NCBI GenBank assembly: GCA_002711995.1
Contig: PASN01000008.1
Location: 62,001-126,000, forward strand
Source: Halobacteriovoraceae bacterium
GTDB lineage: Bacteria; Bdellovibrionota; Bacteriovoracia; Bacteriovoracales; Bacteriovoracaceae
DNA: 64,000 nucleotides
Reading direction: 5' to 3'
Under the pieces are notes generated by a model that made no database searches, had not been told where the DNA came from, and saw nothing but the letters and a program-made list of their open reading frames with translations. The position numbers and the translations under genes are program-made. Below, in pieces: positions 59,627-64,000 of this stretch (position 1 is the first letter of the stretch; each line of letters starts with the position of its first letter).

Positions 59627-60835
59627 ATGAATTTATGGACATTTGCTAAAAAGCACAAAGGCATGGTGGCCTTTGGATTCTGCACAACCTTCTTCGTTGG
59701 TATTGGCCAAACATTTCTTGTGGCCCAATTCTCTCCTTTTATCCAACAAGGCCTTTCCATTTCAAGAACAGACATTAGTTTTGTCTATTCCTTGGCAACT
59801 TTTATAGCAAGCTTCAACCTCACTTATATTGGTTCCCTACTGGACAGGACCAGCCTGTTGAAATACTTCTTCCTTGTGGCGACCTTAATCTGTGCAGGGC
59901 TAATAACTTTATCCCAGGCCACAAATATTGCGGCACTCTTTGTGGGCTTTTATCTTCTTAGAGGATTTGGCCAAGTCCCTTTGGGACTTATGGCCACAAC
60001 CGTAGCCGCGAGGTGGTTTGGAAAACATAGAGGAAAACTCCTTACACTTATTGGCTTTGGAAGATCTCTTAGCGAGGGAGTCCTTCCTCTTTTATCTATT
60101 GTTTTTATAGAAAGCTTTGGCTGGCGAAACTCATTACTGGGCATCATGGGTGTTTTTCTTTTAGTTATGGTTCCAGTGGCCTTAATTTTTATTCCCAAAA
60201 CTCCAAAGACTGCCTTGTACGAGGAAAATGTTAAGACTGCAGATAAAGAGCAAGCTGTATGGGGGTGGCGAAAAGCGCTTAATCATAAATGGCCAATGCT
60301 TTTAATGATCAACAATGCCCTCATTCCATTTATTTTAACGGCCTTGTTTTTTCAGCAAGACTCCCTCGCCCAGTTCAAGGGATGGAGCATGAAAACAATG
60401 GCACAGTCATTTGTGGCGTTCTCAGCAGTGCACATATGCGGCAATATTTTTTGGGGTCCACTCGTTGATAAAATCACCGCAAAGAAGGTGCTCCCTTTCA
60501 CCTTAATACCATTTCTTTTAGGACTTCTTTCCCTCTACTATATTGATGCAAGCTGGGGGGCATTCATCTATATGGGCCTAGTAGGTTTGAGTGTAGGTGT
60601 TTCTGGCATTGTAAGAAACGCGTTTTGGGCCGAAGTCTATGGAATTTTAGTACTAGGAAAAATGAAAGGCATGGACTCTAACGTCATTGTAGTGGGAACT
60701 TCTCTCGCGCCAATCTTCTATGCAAAGTTTTTAGATTTTGGGGCCGGGGTGGAGGAAATACTTCAGGTCTTTATCGTTTTAACGATCTTAGGCATTGGCA
60801 ACCACTTTTTCATAAGTCGCCACTACAATCGCTAA
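59627..60835 (+). CDS. Major facilitator superfamily transporter
   Basis: 402 residues with twelve predicted membrane helices. It has the family loop between helices 2 and 3 (GSLLDRTSLLKYFF) and helix 4 RGFGQVPLGLMATTVAARWF, as in monocarboxylate/OFA-type MFS. Substrate unknown. It follows the two SDR genes by 5 bases, so one transcript is likely. It converges with kpsF, overlapping by 4 bases. Confidence 0.87.
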   Translation: MNLWTFAKKHKGMVAFGFCTTFFVGIGQTFLVAQFSPFIQQGLSISRTDISFVYSLATFIASFNLTYIGSLLDRTSLLKYFFLVATLICAGLITLSQATNIAALFVGFYLLRGFGQVPLGLMATTVAARWFGKHRGKLLTLIGFGRSLSEGVLPLLSIVFIESFGWRNSLLGIMGVFLLVMVPVALIFIPKTPKTALYEENVKTADKEQAVWGWRKALNHKWPMLLMINNALIPFILTALFFQQDSLAQFKGWSMKTMAQSFVAFSAVHICGNIFWGPLVDKITAKKVLPFTLIPFLLGLLSLYYIDASWGAFIYMGLVGLSVGVSGIVRNAFWAEVYGILVLGKMKGMDSNVIVVGTSLAPIFYAKFLDFGAGVEEILQVFIVLTILGIGNHFFISRHYNR

Positions 60836-61770
60836 AGATCATACAGATGCAGGATACCGCAAAAGTCTCCCTGATCTTCCACAAGAAGGGCGGTGATCTT
60901 CTTTTCTTGCATGATGTCGTCCGCAACAAGAATCTTTTCTTCGCAGTCGATGGTTAAAGGATTTGAAGTAAAAAAGTCGCTTGCGGTTAAATCAAGCGCT
61001 TTGCCTTTCTCGCTTTGAAGAACTCTCCTAATGTCACCGTCAGTGATAACACCCTCTATTTTCTTATCCTTTAACAAGACACCCAATCCTAGGAAGCCAT
61101 TGCTAATAACAGAGATAACTTCATCAAACTTCATTTCGTGAGAAAGAATCGGAAGCTTATCTTTTCGCATCACATCTTTCACACGAACAAGAAGTTTTCT
61201 ACCAAGGCTTCCACCAGGGTGAAATCTTGCAAAGTTCTCTTCTCTAAAATCCCTGGCATTCATTAAGGCCACAGCTAGAGCGTCTCCCAAGGCCATAGTA
61301 ACCGTAGTGGACGTAGTGGGAGCAAGGGCCAGAGGACACGCCTCTTTAGGAACCCCAATATCCAAAAAGTAGTCGCAATGTTTGGCAAGGGTTGACTCTT
61401 TTTTGCCAGTCATGGCTATAGTTGAATTTTTGTTTTCTTTAAAAAAAGATAAAAGTCGAATGACCTCTTCAGTTTCACCTGAATTGCTTATTGCCACAAT
61501 AACATCATCTGAGGCAATCATTCCCAAATCCCCATGATAGGCCTCACCAGGATGCATAAAAAAAGCGGGTGTGCCTGTGGAGGCCAATGTGGCGGCTATT
61601 TTTTTACCAACCAGTCCTGATTTTCCCATTCCCGTCACAACAACCTTTGATTTGCTATTGAGAATAAGCTCCACCACTTTGGAAAATTCACCATCAATTC
61701 GCTCTGAAAGCGATTGAAGTCCTTCAATTTCTGTTTGGATTACTTTTTTGGCGTCGGCTAGATAATTCAT
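60832..61770 (-). CDS. kdsD: Arabinose-5-phosphate isomerase KdsD/KpsF
   Basis: 312 residues: SIS domain (VVTGMGKSGLVGKKIAATLAS, HPGEAYHGDLGMI, SNSGETEEV) followed by a pair of CBS domains (VKDVMRKDKLPILS, GVITDGDIRRVLQ). It interconverts ribulose-5-phosphate and arabinose-5-phosphate, the first step to Kdo for LPS. Conserved LGDALAVALMNARDF and FHPGGSLGRKLLVRV confirm the family. It shares its minus-strand run with manA (39-base gap), combining Kdo and mannose supply. Confidence 0.94.
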   Translation of the reverse strand: MNYLADAKKVIQTEIEGLQSLSERIDGEFSKVVELILNSKSKVVVTGMGKSGLVGKKIAATLASTGTPAFFMHPGEAYHGDLGMIASDDVIVAISNSGETEEVIRLLSFFKENKNSTIAMTGKKESTLAKHCDYFLDIGVPKEACPLALAPTTSTTVTMALGDALAVALMNARDFREENFARFHPGGSLGRKLLVRVKDVMRKDKLPILSHEMKFDEVISVISNGFLGLGVLLKDKKIEGVITDGDIRRVLQSEKGKALDLTASDFFTSNPLTIDCEEKILVADDIMQEKKITALLVEDQGDFCGILHLYDL

Positions 61771-61809
61771 AAACTTAGTTTACAGTTAAACTTCCCACTT
61801 TACCAAGTT

Positions 61810-62730
61810 TTATGAATCTCTGTTTTTGACCAATAGGATTGAACACTCTTCCATGGCCTCTGCGAGCACTATTCCATCACTTGTGGCAATGCCTGAGTCA
61901 AAGGCCTTGTATATTTCACCATCTAGGCCTATTGAGCCTCTAAGAACAGTTAGTCCTTCTTTAGGAGCTAGTCTTATTTCTTTTTTGTCACCTTTGCCAA
62001 GATTAATTAGTTCCGCCTTAAAGTCTGGATGATTATATAAAGACTGAGCCCCAACATCTTTAAAAAGCCCCTCTTTTTTACTCAATTCAAGTTGGCGATT
62101 GAAGCCTTGATCAAATCTTAAACAATCCATTGCTTTGTTTATGTGGAGCTCACGAGGTTTTCCGTCATCACCCACACGTCCCCAGTCCCAAACTCTATAA
62201 GTGACGCCAGAGCTTTGTTGCACTTCAACCAGAGTAACGCCTTTTCCAATTGCATGAACCGCACCGGCGGGAACTACAAAAAAATCTCCAGCAGAAACTT
62301 CATAGAACTTGAGGTAGTTATTCATCGCAAGCCCTGCCTCTAGTGCGGTCTTGAATTCCTTTCTGGTCACCTCAGGTTTAAATCCCATATAGATGCCCGA
62401 TCCCGGCTCAGCGTCAAGAATCAACCAACATTCAGTTTTGCCTTTTTCGTTTTCATGCTCATGTGCGTACTCATCATCTGGATGAACTTGCACAGAAAGA
62501 TTATCTGAGGTGTCGATGTATTTTAAAAGATACGACAACTCAACCAATTCGCTTAAATTTGTTTTATTTACTGATAGCTGGGAAGGACCGCTTGGGTGGG
62601 TGGATATCTCCCAAGTCTCTCCCAAACTTTTTTCAGTCTCAATATTTTTTATAGTTTTTAACTTCTCTCCTCCCCAAATTTTGAAACTTAAAGAGGGCTC
62701 GAGTTTTAACAAAAGGTTCATTGAATTCAT
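61810..62730 (-). CDS. manA: Mannose-6-phosphate isomerase, class I
   Basis: 306 residues, a cupin-type zinc enzyme. Zinc-site segments: VQVHPDDEYAHEHENEKGKT (His and Glu ligands), VPAGAVHAIGKGVTLVEVQQ and SGVTYRVWDWGR. It makes fructose-6-phosphate and mannose-6-phosphate interconvertible and so feeds GDP-mannose for Gmd. The short form of about 300 residues is the Bacillus-type. The start could be ATG 62730 or ATG 62721, which has a better GGA spacing. Confidence 0.93.
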   Translation of the reverse strand: MNSMNLLLKLEPSLSFKIWGGEKLKTIKNIETEKSLGETWEISTHPSGPSQLSVNKTNLSELVELSYLLKYIDTSDNLSVQVHPDDEYAHEHENEKGKTECWLILDAEPGSGIYMGFKPEVTRKEFKTALEAGLAMNNYLKFYEVSAGDFFVVPAGAVHAIGKGVTLVEVQQSSGVTYRVWDWGRVGDDGKPRELHINKAMDCLRFDQGFNRQLELSKKEGLFKDVGAQSLYNHPDFKAELINLGKGDKKEIRLAPKEGLTVLRGSIGLDGEIYKAFDSGIATSDGIVLAEAMEECSILLVKNRDS

Positions 62731-62804
62731 TCCGATAGCTTAATTCAAAATTTATAAAAATAAAAAGCACAAGGCATCAGCACAATTTTCTATTATATTA
62801 ACGC

Positions 62805-62833
62805 TTGGCTAAAAACTAAATAAATAATACACT
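62805..62833 (+). promoter_or_regulatory. Probable metH promoter
   Basis: TTGGCT (62805-62810) and TACACT (62828-62833) with a 17-base AT-rich spacer. Initiation near 62840 leaves only about 30 bases of leader, too short for a cobalamin or SAM riboswitch. Confidence 0.45.
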
Positions 62834-62870
62834 ACAAGGATAATAAATCATTAAATGTAATGGGGTTTCA

Positions 62871-64000
62871 GTGAATAAAATTTTAGTACTTGATGGGGCA
62901 ATGGGCACCATGATTCAAAAGTACGATCTAGGCGAAGAGGATTATCGCGGAGAACGATTTAAGGATTATCCATCTCCACTTAAAGGAAACAATGATCTTC
63001 TTAGCCTCACACGGCCTGATATAATTAAAGAAATTCACAAGAAGTATCTAGCGGCCGGCGCCGATATCATTGAAACCAATACCTTCAGCGCCACGAGCGT
63101 GGCCATGGCCGACTACAATATGGAAGAGCTTGTTTATGAGCTCAACTATGAATCAGCAAAGCTCGCTAAAGAAGCCGCTGATGAATTCACCAAGAAAACA
63201 CCCGATCAACCCAGATACGTCGCTGGCTCCATTGGACCTACCAATAAAACAGCTTCCCTATCTCCTGATGTTAATAATCCAGGATACAGGGCCATAAGCT
63301 TTGACGAACTTTTTGAAACATACAAAGAGCAAATCAAAGCGCTAGATGATGGCGGAGTAGACATCCTTCTAGTTGAGACAGTCTTTGACACCTTAAACGC
63401 GAAAGCAGCTCTATTTGCAATTCAGAGCTATTACGAAGAAATCAAAAAAGACATGCTACCAGTAATGATAAGTGGAACAATCACTGATCAGTCTGGGAGA
63501 ACTTTGTCAGGGCAGACAATCGAAGCGTTTCTTTACTCGGTAAGCCACTTCCCTCTGATGAGTGTTGGTATCAATTGCGCGCTTGGCGCAGACTTGATGC
63601 GTCCATACATAAAAACTTTATCTGAAAAGGCGCCCTTTAAAGTAAGTATGTACCCCAATGCGGGACTTCCAAATGAATTTGGAGAATACTATCAAACTCC
63701 TACTGAAATGGCCGACATTTTAGAAGAGTACCTATCTGAAGGACATATAAATATTGTAGGCGGATGCTGTGGAACCACAGACAAACATATCGCCGAGATC
63801 GCAAAACGCGCTAAAAACTACGCCCCCCACGTGCCGCCCAAGCTTGAAAGAGTGCCTAAGTACAGCGGCCTTGAACCACTATCTATTTTTGAAGGAAGCA
63901 ACTTCATTAATATTGGTGAAAGAACAAATATTGCAGGTTCAATCAAGTTTAAAAAATTAATTCAACAAGAGAAGTATGAAGACGCCATTGAGGTCGCTAA
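62871..64000 (+). CDS. metH: Cobalamin-dependent methionine synthase, N-terminal part (3' partial)
   Basis: The frame opens at GTG 62871 and runs off the window; 376 codons are visible. The homocysteine-binding barrel starts [18 protein letters not shown] and carries [19 protein letters not shown]-type [14 protein letters not shown], and the zinc cysteines in [14 protein letters not shown]. The pterin-binding domain then begins ([20 protein letters not shown]). It methylates homocysteine using 5-methyl-THF and cobalamin. No riboswitch is seen upstream. Confidence 0.95.
   Translation, partial: MNKILVLDGAMGTMIQKYDLGEEDYRGERFKDYPSPLKGNNDLLSLTRPDIIKEIHKKYLAAGADIIETNTFSATSVAMADYNMEELVYELNYESAKLAKEAADEFTKKTPDQPRYVAGSIGPTNKTASLSPDVNNPGYRAISFDELFETYKEQIKALDDGGVDILLVETVFDTLNAKAALFAIQSYYEEIKKDMLPVMISGTITDQSGRTLSGQTIEAFLYSVSHFPLMSVGINCALGADLMRPYIKTLSEKAPFKVSMYPNAGLPNEFGEYYQTPTEMADILEEYLSEGHINIVGGCCGTTDKHIAEIAKRAKNYAPHVPPKLERVPKYSGLEPLSIFEGSNFINIGERTNIAGSIKFKKLIQQEKYEDAIEVA

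Noticed and set aside
62731-62870. Cobalamin or SAM riboswitch before metH
   Set aside because: The region is AT-rich with no conserved box, and the likely start site leaves about 30 bases of leader.
1-64000. tRNA, rRNA, CRISPR arrays, insertion sequences
   Set aside because: I saw no cloverleaf, no rRNA signature, no regularly spaced repeats and no transposase motifs.

Overview
This window comes from an AT-rich Gram-negative bacterium with a large envelope-glycan programme. It has LPS/O-antigen genes, Kdo and mannose supply, phosphoethanolamine-type transfer, outer-membrane barrels, many secreted or lipid-anchored proteins, and a SCO/PCuAC copper pair. The gene repertoire (formylglycine-enzyme-like lipoprotein, stacked toxin-antitoxin modules, large secreted zinc-protease-like paralogues) fits Bdellovibrionota, for example a Bacteriovorax-like organism. 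That placement is inferred from general appearance, not from a marker gene. Both window ends cut genes: an aminotransferase at the left and metH at the right. I see no rRNA, tRNA, CRISPR array or insertion sequence, and no gene-free stretch longer than about 300 bases.

Bases 1-20786 are a surface-polysaccharide locus. A minus-strand run from 13858 down to 669 encodes a priming glycosyl-phosphate transferase, Gmd and Fcl (GDP-6-deoxyhexose), the Wzm/Wzt ABC exporter, RfbH/RfbF/RfbG (CDP-3,6-dideoxyhexose), a sugar formyltransferase, a sugar aminotransferase, a split transketolase-like pair (one half with an in-frame stop) and a GT2. To its right lie an O-antigen ligase-like protein, a GT4-like protein, an LpxA-like acyltransferase, a Wzx-like flippase, and a GT-C-like membrane protein coupled to a DPM1-like GT2.

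Bases 20896-33173 hold a dlt-like set: an SGNH/DltD-like protein, MBOAT, carrier protein and adenylation enzyme. It also includes a PLP amino-acid decarboxylase, which suggests that a decarboxylated amino acid is activated and transferred to an envelope polymer. The set is interrupted by an addiction island with higBA, hipBA (three evenly spaced operators), a second HigB/HigA-type pair and a nucleotidyltransferase module. The island also contains a duplicated lipoprotein leader, one copy of which heads a frame-broken gene.

The most striking part is 34199-39235, a tightly coupled four-gene cassette. It encodes a divergent DUF692/MNIO-type enzyme, a 37-residue acidic peptide ending TGGSPGL, a single polypeptide joining an MFS transporter to an OppA-like solute-binding domain through a lipobox-like segment, and a histidine kinase. 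An orphan receiver domain lies close by. I read this as a candidate RiPP peptide made, exported and sensed by one operon.

Bases 39159-64000 are mostly core and envelope functions: a sugar epimerase, EptA-like transferase and GT4; two tandem paralogous secreted HExxH proteins; beta-barrels; a metallophosphoesterase-PCuAC-SCO operon; patatin; an RRM protein; two L25/CTC-family proteins; Dps; two tandem NAD(P)-binding proteins with an MFS; KpsF/GutQ; ManA; and the start of MetH.
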